From: Tigriopus japonicus
Taxonomy: Eukaryota > Arthropoda > Copepoda > Harpacticoida > Harpacticidae
Direction of reading: 5' to 3'
NCBI GenBank assembly: GCA_010645155.1
Contig: JAAGOF010000182.1
Span: forward strand, 218,258-282,257
Length of the DNA stretch: 64,000 nt
The translations under genes and the position numbers were made by a program. Below, piece by piece: positions 47,233 through 56,945 of this stretch (positions are counted from its first letter, which is position 1; each line of letters starts with the position of its first letter). Under the pieces are notes generated by a model that saw only the letters and a program-made list of their open reading frames with translations, was not told the origin of the DNA and searched no databases.

Positions 47233-48117
47233 TTATGGGCTTAAAGTCTTCCGATGGACCAAGTCTATCAGTTCTTGGACCTTCCTGTCTAACCTTAAAA
47301 AATCTTGCTTACTAACAAAATTTTGCTCTACAGGAAGGGATTTTTGGGGAGGGGGAGGGGCGACTACATTGGAGTAGGACCTAGGTTGCCCATAGGAAAA
47401 AGTGGAAGGAGGAACCGGGTTATGGATGTTGGGGAGAAGGGTAGAAATAGGAATAGGTTTTGAGGTGAGGGAAGTGAAATGGGACAAGGAGTTGGGAGGA
47501 GGAGGACGAGAACGGGGAGGGGGGATGCTAAAAGGATAAAATGTTTGGGGAATTGGTTGGGGATTGGATGCTAACCTATAACCATATCTAGGAGACCCAG
47601 ATTTTGCTGGTCTCGGTTTCCTCTGAGTACCTCGTACATGAACCTGTTTACACTCCACATTGAAACATGTCCCACTACTCATTGATCTACGACACATGTA
47701 CGGATGGAAGAAGGGGCACTCGACCTTTGAGCACCCTTTCTTGTTGTATTTCAAAAGCCCAAACTTCAACAATTTTTGACACCACTGTGGGTGTTCAAAA
47801 GAGCTACAACCTTTTCTATCCGGACTACAAGGCTGCCTTTTGTGGTCAGGACAGACTTCCTTACAAGCTAGAGCTTTCTGGACAATTTTTGGTTGAGCTA
47901 CTTCAACCAACTCGACCTCAGTTGCCTCTGTTTCAGTGGAGTTTTCTACAGTTGAGGCCACCTTTGAATCAACGAGCTTTCTGGTCTGACTAACCCAAGC
48001 AACCAGAGCCTCAACAATGAAAGCCTTCTTGACAACAGAGGGGTCCTTCCCTTCTAAGGCTAAATTCAGACATTTCCTAGCCTCATCGCTAACCTGACTC
48101 AAGATAGCCTCCGTCAT
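47233..48117 (-). CDS. LINE ORF1, CCCH zinc-finger RNA-binding protein
   Basis: 294 residues from MTEAILSQVSDEARKC. The middle holds Cys/His clusters of CCCH type: CQKLLKF..NKKGCSKVECPFFH and CRRSMSSGTCFNVECKQVH (C-x8-C-x4-C-x3-H). A Pro/Ser-rich region follows, then a short C-terminal helix (FVSKQDFLRLDRKVQELIDL) that could mediate self-association. ORF1 proteins of LINEs package the element RNA with ORF2. An ATG eight codons upstream (MLVFPSIF) is possible, but MTEA has the better look of a start. The reading frame overlaps ORF2, whose frame reads FKPIKGLYLNVHCL through the end of ORF1. Confidence 0.85.
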   Translation of the reverse strand: MTEAILSQVSDEARKCLNLALEGKDPSVVKKAFIVEALVAWVSQTRKLVDSKVASTVENSTETEATEVELVEVAQPKIVQKALACKEVCPDHKRQPCSPDRKGCSSFEHPQWCQKLLKFGLLKYNKKGCSKVECPFFHPYMCRRSMSSGTCFNVECKQVHVRGTQRKPRPAKSGSPRYGYRLASNPQPIPQTFYPFSIPPPRSRPPPPNSLSHFTSLTSKPIPISTLLPNIHNPVPPSTFSYGQPRSYSNVVAPPPPQKSLPVEQNFVSKQDFLRLDRKVQELIDLVHRKTLSP

Positions 48118-48565
48118 GAAAATGGAAGGAAAAACTAACAACCAACTCTAACAAAAGTAATGAGAGAAGAAGGGGGTGTGAAGAAAGATTAACAGGAAAA
48201 AACAACTAGGTGAAGAAGCTGACCAGACTGACCTAGCCCAAGAGAGGGAGCCAACCAAACAATTTCACACCTAACTGTGAGAAGACAGTCACCTAATGCA
48301 AGGATGACTCTACGAAGGATTCACTTCAAGGTCGAAGGACCTACAGCTTAGGGCCGACACCGGCAATTTAGGACATGCGATGACTGCCTTTGATTCAATA
48401 AATTTTGATTATTTTGCTAATAACATTCGTTTTTGAGTGAACGGCGGAACATAACAACATTTTAACAATGGCAAATAACCAGAGAAATGACGTGTGTTCA
48501 AGTGAATGGTAGTATTTTATAACATTTCAAGGAGAGTAAAAGTCATGTTACACTCCAGTAGAAGT

Positions 48566-48965
48566 CTAACATATGCTTATAATTTTCTTGTCCCTCATGG
48601 TGAAAGTGCGTCTCAGGAGCCCCATCATTCCCCTCGCCCGCATGACGGTATCAGCATAGTGCTCACGGAATTTTATGTTCTGATTGAATATGATACTAAG
48701 GTTTGTTTTCATGTCTATGCTCTCAAATTCCTGGCCTTTCAGGATATCCTTGGGAGTGGTTTTTGGTCTCTTTCCAAACCTCATCATCTTACACTTATCC
48801 ACATTGAAGGTCATTTGAGGCCCAATCTTCTGCAGAGTTCAAGGCACTTTGGGCTCATTTCTCGTCTTGAGGTTGCAAGATAATCCCGATGATCTTCAAA
48901 TCATCCGCAAATTTTAGCATCTTTGTGGATGTAGCCCAATCCAGCCATGAAGGCGCTCTCTTGTG
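48566..48965 (-). pseudogene. Reverse-transcriptase fragment of a second LINE family
   Basis: On the minus strand one frame reads MLKFADDLKIIGIILQPQDE, the FADD catalytic box. After a stop it reads AQSALNSAEDWASND, and in another frame MTFNVDKCKMMRFGKRPKTT, the usual W-x-M-x-F-N-x-x-K-C sequence after the palm, followed by IKFREHYADTVMRARGMMG. At least one stop and one frameshift are present. The sequence differs from ORF2 at 44.2-47.2 kb, so it is another family. Confidence 0.8.
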
Positions 48966-50063
48966 GTTGGTTAACCATTGATGTCTTGTGTTGACTGGTC
49001 TTCTCATAATTGATCTTTCTCAAAGTTGTAGGACTTCAGCCAAAAGTAGTCTGTCTCTGTATCTGAGGGTTGCCACTTCAATTCCACGTGCTTGTCCTTG
49101 TCTAATTGGTGATGATTCCATTGCTTTTTCCCATTCATTTTCATGTTGAATCACCACACCAAAGTTTGTAGTAGTGACAAGAGAAGACCAATATTCCCTG
49201 AATCCTTTTCTTGTCCATCTATCTATCCATTGAATGATCTGAGAGAAAGATGAAATGCTCAAAAGCACGCTGAACAAACACATAAGTGACGCAAATGACT
49301 TTGAGTAGTTCTCATCAATGGAGAATACGATGTTCTTTGATTGGAAGAAAGAATGAAGGATGAAGTCAAGCTCTCTTTTTCTTTGAAGGGCCACACACGA
49401 CCCATCCAAATTTTCTTTGTCAATCAGCACGACTGGATTTCTTTGTGCACTAAAACACTAGAATGTGACACTTGGAGATGGCAAGATAACCAGAATGTTC
49501 GGTAAATCCACAAGGTTTTTAGCGTGACATCTTCTTCGAAACTCAATTCACAATGGTCGCACGTTTCTCAAGGTGACCAAACTGATTAGGGTTGGTTCAT
49601 AACCCAAATTGACCACTTCTATCCAACATTGAACAACCCTCTTCAAAAATAGTTCAAAGACCACTGTCAAAAACTGGCTTAAAATATTGAGTTAAAAGAA
49701 GACAAAAAGAACACAATTTCTGTTTTAAAGAAGATAAGAAATGTTGCCCCTCTCATTGAACCTCTCGTTCGAGTGGTCACCCTGCCAAACGAACAAACAC
49801 TGACACCACATGGAGAATTCTCAAACTAAACCAGGGTTGCCATAGGCAAAAGAAACGATATTATAATAGATTATTGATTCACGTAAATCTTTCAATAACT
49901 TCAAAGTTTCAAATCGTTTTTCAAAATCCAATGTAATGAGCTTTGCTTATGAAAAGAAATGAATAGATTGTAATAACATGTTTGAGTGGCGTCCCTGACT
50001 GAATTCTCTTTTCCTCCCAAATGAATGGTGAACTTCTCTCAACCTAGAATTAATGACGGATCA
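48966..50063. other. Unassigned DNA with one domain-free ORF
   Basis: A minus-strand frame of 136 codons (49430-49020) begins MLIDKENLDGSCVALQRKRE and contains IIQWIDRWTRKGFREYW. I do not recognise it, and it could be a host exon, a transposon remnant or chance. It lies directly upstream, on the same strand, of the reverse-transcriptase fragment. Nothing else stands out. Confidence 0.3.
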
Positions 50064-50071
50064 GTGATGAT

Positions 50072-50973
50072 TAGGGCTGAATATTTTAGGTTCACTTTTT
50101 GGGCAAATTATGACATAATTAGGTTGCCCAAAATTACGTTTTAGGTTTTTTTTAGGTTGAATAGATTACACCTTTTACAGAGGCTTTTCAGACCCAATTT
50201 TGCCTTTTATGTATTGTTCTACAGTAGTTTACTCTTGGCAAGAGGCAAGAGTAAAAGCAGTTGAGCAGAGACAAAGGCAATAAATAATTTATTTGGCAGT
50301 GGGGAAAAATGCAGTATAGAACAGTTTGTGCTAGTGAAATTTGTTCAGTGGCAGAATATGGTAGAAAGTGGCAAATAATTCGACCAAAAAACCCAGATCA
50401 AAAATTGTCGACCTAAAAAAGGAGATCGGATTTTTTGACCTTAAAACGAGTTCGGAAATTTTTGACCTAAAAACGAGATCAAAAATTTTCGACTTAAAAA
50501 GAGATCGAAAATTTGCGCCCTAAAGACGAGATGAAATGACTGAAAACGAGAAAAAATTTGCTCGAAAGGCAGAATGTGGCGGTATATGACTTCAAAAAAT
50601 GACAGTGAGCGCCCTTAATTAGCAGTATTTCAAACAACTTTTGGCAATGTCGGCCTGAAACCACCTCGTAACACTAATTCGGTATATTGATGGAATGAAA
50701 AGCATTGTGGCTAACCTTGTTCCTTCTTTTGTTTTGTTGTTTTAACGACACTGGGGTAATTTTCAAGAGGGCAAAGACATTGTCAAATGACTTTAGGATA
50801 AGAAAAAAAGTACATTTTAGGTTGAAAACTTAGTTTTAGGTAAAAATTTCCCAAAAAAGGCGAGAAAAAGTTGATTTAGGGTTGGAAACTTACTTTTAGG
50901 TAAAAATTGCCCAAAAAAGGCGTTTTAGGTTAAAACCTAGGTTTTTACGTAAAACCTAAAATATTCAGCCCTA
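50072..50973. mobile_element. Non-autonomous hAT-type element, 902 bp
   Basis: The left end is TAGGGCTGAATATTTTAGGT, and the right end is its inverse. A perfect 8-bp duplication GTGATGAT flanks it (50064-50071 and 50974-50981). Inside are a degenerate tandem repeat of GACCTAAAAACGAGATC-like units (about 50395-50545) and a duplicated segment around TTTAGGTAAAAATTGCCCAA (about 50815-50930). It has no ORF of note. Confidence 0.93.
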
Positions 50974-51020
50974 GTGATGATCCAACGCAAGGTGGATTGA
51001 TGACGTCATAGACACTGCTC

Positions 51021-51050
51021 TGAAATTCGTCCTGTAGTACAGGGGTTCTT
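51021..51050. repeat. Isolated end of the miniature element found at 28987-29151
   Basis: The string GAAATTCGTCCTG, then AGTACAG, then GGTTCTTG, matches the right end of the element inserted in the 28.7-kb transposase with few differences. It is followed by a short direct repeat containing TTGCCTAATG. Confidence 0.5.
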
Positions 51051-51109
51051 GCCTAATGTGTCCTTGCCTAATGGAATAGTACCCTTTCTGGCCACTAGGA
51101 AAGAAGAAA

Positions 51110-51200
51110 AACAAGAGTTTCGACCAACCTAGCTCAAGAGAGAGTCAGACAACCAATCTCACACCTAACTAATAAGAGATAAGACAAAGGATAACATACA
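51110..51200 (-). mobile_element. LINE 5'-UTR fragment
   Basis: The order of blocks ACCTAGCTCAAGAGAG, CCAATCTCACACCTAACT and AAGAGATAAGACA matches the 5' UTR of the LINE at 48.18-48.30 kb in the same orientation. ORF1 does not follow, so only the 5' piece is retained. Confidence 0.55.
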
Positions 51201-52140
51201 ATGAAGAACAAATCCTCAAATATGGAAGAAAAATGTTGGATAAAAACGATAAAAGAATGATTAAAATCGCTAATCAAGACAAATTAATTTGCCAGTATAA
51301 CTAAGAATGTAAGTATGAAAAGAACATTAAAAACGACAATATAGAACTTAGGAACTAAAGGAAACCTGAAAAAAAGACACACAAAGAAAAGATATTAAAA
51401 AAATAAAAATAAACTGATAATAGAGGAGAATACGAAAAGAGTGCGACAAAAAATGTTAAAGATAGAAATAAAGTAGTAAGGGAAAGAAGAGAAAGGCAAA
51501 TAAATATGCAAAAATGGCTTACCTTGGATCCAAACGACCACTACACAACACAACACAGCACTTTGTCTAAACCGGCCCGTAATTCATGAGCAACGCAAAA
51601 GACGTGTGCTCACGACGACAGACGAGAAGAATAAAGGCCAAAAAGACTAAAAAAGACGAAAAATCATAGTCATCGTAATCATAAACGAATAAGTTGATTC
51701 GTCTTAAGTTTCAAGGACGCTTTGTCCTTTTGCATATCTCGTTCAGCAGCAAAAAAAAAATGAGTATTAATAGTAAGGGGGATGGAGCAGGGAACTGTGT
51801 GCAAACACTTTAAAATATTTTGGGCCATTAGGACTCGGTAAGCCCGGGATTCGAACCAATGAAATCCGGAGCGTTGAGAACAGTTTGCAAATGCTCAATC
51901 CATGCGTTGCAACTGCTTGCCTTGATAACCTAAATGCATTTATTTACAATTGTTATAAATTTAGTCTGCCTGTTTCCTGATTTCAAATTTTATTTTCTAA
52001 CTTTTCTTCCGAAAGCTTTAAATGGAACAAACAGGTTTCCCACTTTTTTCGATTTTTTTTTCTCATTCTATAATTAGTCATTCAGCTTAAAATCATCACT
52101 TGTTCACCCCGCGAGGTGTCATTTTGATCACTTGAGAGCA
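51201..52140. other. AT-rich DNA with a tRNA-like promoter motif
   Basis: Mostly purine-rich low-complexity sequence with scattered AAAGACGAA motifs. On the minus strand at 51935-51828 there is a B-box-like GGTTCGAATCCCGGGC preceded by an A-box-like GGTTATCAAGGC. That could be a relic of a tRNA (Leu/Ser type)-derived SINE or a decayed tRNA gene. The acceptor stem cannot be formed, so I do not call a tRNA. Confidence 0.35.
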
Positions 52141-52152
52141 GGGATGGGGAGT

Positions 52153-52399
52153 NNNNNNNNNNNNNNNNNNNNNNNNNNNNNNNNNNNNNNNNNNNNNNNN
52201 NNNNNNNNNNNNNNNNNNNNNNNNNNNNNNNNNNNNNNNNNNNNNNNNNNNNNNNNNNNNNNNNNNNNNNNNNNNNNNNNNNNNNNNNNNNNNNNNNNNN
52301 NNNNNNNNNNNNNNNNNNNNNNNNNNNNNNNNNNNNNNNNNNNNNNNNNNNNNNNNNNNNNNNNNNNNNNNNNNNNNNNNNNNNNNNNNNNNNNNNNNN
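52153..52399. other. Assembly gap (247 N)
   Basis: A run of N directly after an hAT-like terminus. The homologous place in copy C is a TAATTG/TAATTAC low-complexity stretch, so the gap probably reflects an unresolved repeat. The four open frames reported across it are meaningless. Confidence 0.99.
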
Positions 52400-53112
52400 C
52401 GTTCGAAATATTTGATCGAACGCAGAACAGGAAAGAACCACAAAAAGGCGGCGAAACACTACGGAGCACAAAATCAACAACCTATTTTCTCACTGTGTTT
52501 ATCCTATTATTTACATTGTTGGGCCAAGTAATTGTAATTAATTACATTTTTGGCCATGTAATTAACGAACTTTCAGTTACAAATTCCCAATTACTTTTCA
52601 AAATTTTACTTCCTCAAATTCACCATAAAACTAATTTATCGGTTTTTACTTGCAAAACAATTTTGTCATCAATTTGCGGTCAATGTCATGCCACAAACAA
52701 GTAGCTTTTGTGCCAATAAACACCCAAGCTTTGATGTTTAAATACTTTAAAACAACAAGAGCTTTTGATTGTAATTTTTGTGTCAGGATTTAGGGCTTTT
52801 CACAACAAAGAGCAGACAAATGAGGTGCAAAAATAAAGTTTTAAAACATCGTTACACTTGATAAATATGTACAAAGTTCGTGTTTTCTGAAAAAGAAAAA
52901 TATGCCTTGTGATTGATGGTAAAATATTTTTGATATTTAAGCCCGTTTATAAGCTTTTGGTTTTTGTGAATCGCTGTTTCATATTAACCTTTCAGGCATT
53001 ATAAGTTGCCAGTTGGTGCATTGCTATGTAAAAATGGCAGATCTCTTAATTTTTCATTGTTTTGAAAAGGCAAAACGATGAAAGAGACGGAATAATTGTG
53101 ATTGATTGAGGG

Positions 53113-53746
53113 ATGCAGGGGGAGGTTTGAGTGATCTCTTCAAATATCTTATCGCGGGCGGATGAAAGAAGAGAAAAGGCTTGTTTGGCAACAGTGGGTG
53201 GCTCGTGAGAATTCGGGCAGTTTAAGGGTTTTCGCAATTTACAGACCGCCCTTGCGAATTAGATGCCATGAAAAATGTCGGATTGCAAGTTTGAACACCT
53301 TTGGTTAGGATTTTGGAAAAAAATGCACACTTTATTTGCTCGTTCTTGCACGAGAAAATTCTCAACAAAAGGCCACTTTTTTGGGTAAGTACAAGTGTAA
53401 GTGATGTTATAAGCACTGATTTATATTGTAAAGCTCCAAAACCATCATGGTATCAAACAAAATGCCGTTTTTTGTACGTGTTTCTCTTCAATATCAAAGG
53501 TCTTTTTTAAGTGCTTGACATTTTTTAATCAATAGAATAATTTTGCAAATTCTTACAAAACCGAGAGTCAAAATGTCCAAATTGGCAATTCGACATTTTT
53601 TGTAGCATCTAAGTCATAAGGGCGGTCTGTAAAACGCGAAAACCCTTGCACTGACCAAAATCTTACATTGACGAACAAGCCTTTTCTCTTCTTTCATCCG
53701 CCCGCGATAAGATTTTTGAAAAGATCACGTAAACCTCCCCCTGCAT
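53113..53746. mobile_element. Large foldback element
   Basis: The left arm (53113-53253, from ATGCAGGGGGAGGTTT to ACAGACCGCCCTT) is repeated in inverse at 53628-53746. Shared blocks include CTTATCGCGGGCGGATGAAA, GAAGAGAAAAGGCTTGTT and AAGGGTTTTCGC. The arms differ by an indel: the left carries about 20 extra bases. They surround about 370 bp of AT-rich loop with no useful ORF. It lies inside copy B of the TAATTACA family. Confidence 0.8.
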
Positions 53747-53944
53747 GCCGAAGTCAATTACATTTTCGGATAATGTAATTGTATTTGTAATCATTTGCAA
53801 AAAGTCGAGCACATTACGGGTCTGAGGAAAAATAACCTAAGTTTGCAATTTTGACCCCAAAGGTGATAAAAATCATACGAAACCTTATTATCCAAAGTGA
53901 ATAATAATAGTGAAATATAATATTAATAGAAAATAAATATAGGG

Positions 53945-54222
53945 GGGGAGATGTGGTCAAATGGATAAGGCACCTTCCTTTCACGAGAGAAGTCGTCAGT
54001 TCGATTCTCCTCCCTGACTTCTCTCGGAAGGATAAGCCCTTTTTCCTTGACCACAGATGGCGGACCTCGACCGAATATGGACTTTGCACTGGAACACGGA
54101 ACGGATTGAGTGCAGCAATACATGGATAGTGGACATGACGCCTTGGACGGCGGCCGACATCTAGATCAGACCTTGCTCCTCCACCTATAACCTATATATA
54201 ATTCACAGTAATTCAATAAAAA
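53945..54222 (+). mobile_element. tRNA-derived SINE
   Basis: The head resembles a tRNA. An A box (TGGTCAAATGGATAAGGC, 53954-53971) and a B box (AGTTCGATTCT, 53998-54008) are at normal spacing, with a possible CTTTCAC anticodon loop (Glu-like, uncertain). An unrelated body of about 200 bp follows, then a short A-rich tail (ATTCAATAAAAAA). SINEs are transcribed by RNA polymerase III from these boxes and moved by a partner LINE. No target duplication was established. Confidence 0.72.
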
Positions 54223-55765
54223 AGCCAATGTCCAATGATGTGATAAAAAATGTCGCAATAAAGATTTTCATTAAATAACCATCCATCAATTTTCAGTGCC
54301 ACCAAAGAATTTGAACCTTTAGAGTCTGAAAAACTCAAATGCCATGCAGATGGGTAGGTTTCGATCCCGACTGATTGCCACCTCCAAACGTAACTCTTTT
54401 GAGTCAAAATTCAGCGTTGAATCGTCTTTCAATGCAAACAATTACCAATGGCCCATTGGCAACGAAAAAAAGTGTCAAGGAGCCGGAAGATTCCATCATA
54501 GAACACCAACTAACAGTGATGTACTCACTCCTTAACTGACACACAACAAACAAGCCTATATCATGAGGGCTTCTTAGGATTAACTGATGAATCGATTGAT
54601 CCATTGGAAGTGGATTAACCCGTTTATCTGTTTTGTCATACGAATAAATCGAAAAAAATCAAAAAAAGCTTTTTTCTTTTATCGTGTTCTTTTCTTACCA
54701 ATTTTCAAAATTTCTCCCAAAAAATCTTAAATTGTAGATTACAAAATACAGTTGTGCATTTTTGTACAAGCAACCTTTTTAACTTTCAATTTTTGGAATT
54801 TGGAAATTTTTGGAATTTTTTATCAATTTGAACCAAAATTTTTGTTAATGAATCGTGGGATTTTCAATGACTCAGGACGGAAAATGAAAAAGAAACAAAC
54901 ACACAAGTTTTCACAATTCAACAAGAGTTTTTTAATGTTCACTTCCTGCTTCCTGCACGATCCTTCTTTTTCAACATGAAGTGGAAAGTTTCTTTTGAGT
55001 ATTGAAGTATTAATTGAAATGGGGTTTCAAAGATTTCATTCAAGAAAGTAGTTACATTTTTTCCTACGAGCTAAGTCATCTATAAAAATTCTAAACAAAG
55101 CTGCGTTTGACAGTTAAATCCAACAAAACTCAGTTGAATGTGGGAATTTAAAAAGTCATTTTGACTTCATAAACGATATGGAGGGCGTGGACAAGGCTTT
55201 GGATCCTATTGACGCCCTTAGATCACGGTCATAGAAATCACGGTCTTTTGTTAAGGCTGAAACGCTGATTGATTGGCCGTATTCCTAACGACAGCAACAA
55301 AAACTATCACCGTTAAATCAGGAGCCGTTGTTTTCCCAGCATTAAAATCTCGATCTTTAAGATGTTTGGGTCGGTTTCATCGGACAATTGACGTGAACGG
55401 GGTTGGATTGCAATGTCAAGAAATTCTACAAGAGCAAGAAATAATGGAAGATTCTCCAGCAAAGCATCACATACTCCATTTTCGTTTGTTTTCACGATCA
55501 TTGAAATAAGCAATATGTGTAACTCTTTTTAATCATGTTACAATATTTTTGCGTTGTTGGCAAGTAAGTTGGATAACAACTATTGGTTTATGATAGCACT
55601 TGGATCTCATGAGATCATTGGAAACACTTATTAAACAAGTTTGTATTTCCGAGAGTTTCTTAGTCAAATGGAATCATTCATAAAAGTCTTGAACTTGATA
55701 TTTGAGGTGTCAAAACTTGTTATTGCAATTAAAGAATACATCAAGGATTCATTAAAGGAAAGTGC
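54223..55765. other. Intergenic DNA, nothing recognised
   Basis: AT-rich sequence with short ORFs that show no domains. No repeats beyond poly(A)/poly(T) runs. Confidence 0.45.
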
Positions 55766-55771
55766 ATTGTT

Positions 55772-56505
55772 CAGCGCTAAAGATGCTCATGACAAAGACA
55801 CGTCAACTTGGTTGAGTTGTTGATCCTATTTGAAGCTTCAAGTGTTTGCCGTTGATGACGCCACCATCAATCCAGGAAGTAAAAGTTAAAAAGAAATTCG
55901 ATTTTGCGATTAGTTTAAGTAAATCGTGCCAATAACGCGCAATTCAGTTTTTTTATTGCATTAAATGAAGTGCTCCAGCTATTGCTTCAATGTTTTTTGG
56001 GTCAAAGTCTCCCATTGACTGCATTTTTTATCTTGTGCTTCTTGGTTTGTTAGGCTTTTTTGAAGCTTCACGTTAAAGCCACTTGTCGCTAGGGTCAAGT
56101 TGACGTATCTTTGTCATGAGTAGGCCTCGGAAAAAAAAGTTTTTTAAGTGAAATTAAGTTTTCACTTTTTTTGGCGTTTTTTTGAGAAAAAAATTTTTTT
56201 TGGTCATTTTTCGGATTTTCACTTTTTTGGCCATTTTTAGGCCAAGAATGGATAATAAAATCAAATTTCATTACTATTTTTTTACTTTCGGGCAATTATG
56301 AAGGCCTGATATGAGGATTTTTTTTCTTTGCCACAAAAGTCAATTGTTAAGGGTGTTTTACACGTCACTTTTTTTACTTTTTTTTCACTTTTTTTGACGT
56401 TTTCAAACTTTTTTAGGGAAAAATGGACAACTTAAAATTAATTATTTTGGCACTTTTCATCACTTTTTTTCCGAGGTCTAGTCATGAGCATCTTTACTCA
56501 GCGCT
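55772..56505. mobile_element. Foldback element interrupted by a hAT MITE
   Basis: The left arm (CAGCGCTAAAGATGCTCATG, then ACAAAGACACGTCAACTTG, 55774-55812) recurs in inverse at 56091-56502 once the 360-bp hAT element and its duplicated site are removed: CAAGTTGACGTATCTTTGTC, ATGAG, CATCTTTACTCAGCGCTAG. It has no coding capacity. The nested arrangement shows that the foldback element was here first. Confidence 0.75.
56121..56480. mobile_element. hAT-type MITE, 360 bp
   Basis: Terminal repeats are TAGGCCTCGGAAAAAAAAGT and the inverse of TAGACCTCGGAAAAAAAGTG. A perfect 8-bp duplication GTCATGAG occupies 56113-56120 and 56481-56488. The interior is T-rich with repeated CACTTTTTT motifs. No ORF. 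Confidence 0.93.
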
Positions 56506-56564
56506 AGATTACTGGAAAAGAAATTGCACGGAAAATTGTACATTTCGTTCAACAAACTTATTTA

Positions 56565-56945
56565 AAGTGATCCTGACCCTCTAACACAGGGGTTGGCAAG
56601 CACTTTTGGTTCAAGGCCCACAAATTTGATTACATGTTGTCAGGGGCCCACAAATTAACGTGCATAGAGCTTTGGGCCCACTTGTCAAAGACCACTCTTG
56701 GGTCGACATGTCAGCCGCGGCCCACCGGTTGCTTACCCCTGCTCTAACAGCTTTTAAAGCAGAGTCAGAATTTTTTTGGAATATTATTCCTGATCAACCC
56801 ATTATCCAAGGGTTGTACAGTTATGCCCACAATAACTCGTTGTTGGACCAAATTTCGTAAAAATGTTAATTTTTAAAATAATTTCATTTATGATTTATCT
56901 TTACAGGGAATCACATTCCTTGTAGTAGTAGGAAAAAACCGCAAC
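56565..56945 (+). pseudogene. LINE ORF2 C-terminus and 3' UTR, interrupted by a hAT MITE
   Basis: With the insertion removed the frame reads DPLTAFKAESEFFWNIIPDQ and continues to NNSLLDQIS followed by a stop. This corresponds to DPLTAFKVGLDKFLKTIPDQ through NSLVDQIS in the 44-kb LINE. The 3' UTR motif ACAGGGAATCACATTCCTTG follows at 56903. Only the last part of the LINE is present (5' truncated). Confidence 0.85.
56587..56741. mobile_element. hAT-type MITE, 155 bp, inserted in a LINE fragment
   Basis: The ends are CAGGGGTTGGCAAGC and the inverse of CAGGGGTAAGCAACC. The flanks carry a perfect 8-bp duplication CTCTAACA (56579-56586 and 56742-56749), part of the LINE codons for Pro-Leu-Thr. The interior has GGCCCAC motifs in both orientations. 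CAGGGGT-GGCAA ends are typical of the hAT superfamily. Confidence 0.95.

Larger units (their letters stand above)
44195..48370 (-). mobile_element. Nearly complete non-LTR retrotransposon (LINE, CR1/jockey-like), two ORFs
   Basis: About 4.2 kb on the minus strand, in this order: 5' UTR (about 48370-48118), ORF1 (48117-47233), overlapping ORF2 (about 47250-44256), a short 3' UTR containing ACAGGGAATCCCATTCCTT and a tail. ORF1 is intact, and ORF2 has a single frameshift plus an odd catalytic residue, so the copy is young by the standards of this region. Diverged fragments of the same or related families occur at 26.2, 51.1, 56.6-56.9 and 60.3 kb. The assignment to the CR1/jockey group rests on the APE-type endonuclease and RT motifs; the exact clade is not determined. 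Confidence 0.9.
52141..53810 (+). mobile_element. Dispersed TAATTACA-rich element, copy B (interrupted by a sequence gap and a foldback insertion)
   Basis: It starts CAGGGATGGGGAGT, an hAT-like terminus that mirrors the CCCCAGCCCTG end of copy C at 58684. After the N gap, GTAATTAATTACATTTTTGG, CCATGTAATTAACGAA, TTTACTTGCAAAACAATT and a CATGCCAC end match copy C (57734-58081, inverted) block by block. The part near 53755-53800 (GTCAATTACATTTTCGG) matches the other end of copy C. The right terminus was not found. Confidence 0.6.

Noticed and set aside
49020..49430. 136-codon minus-strand ORF as a host gene
   Set aside because: There is no recognisable domain, signal or splice partner, and it is surrounded by retroelement debris. 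Left unassigned.
51828..51935. Possible tRNA gene on the minus strand
   Set aside because: A good B-box is present but no acceptor stem pairs, so it is mentioned only as a possible SINE or tRNA relic.
52082..52704. Four ORFs spanning the N run
   Set aside because: They consist mostly of undetermined residues.
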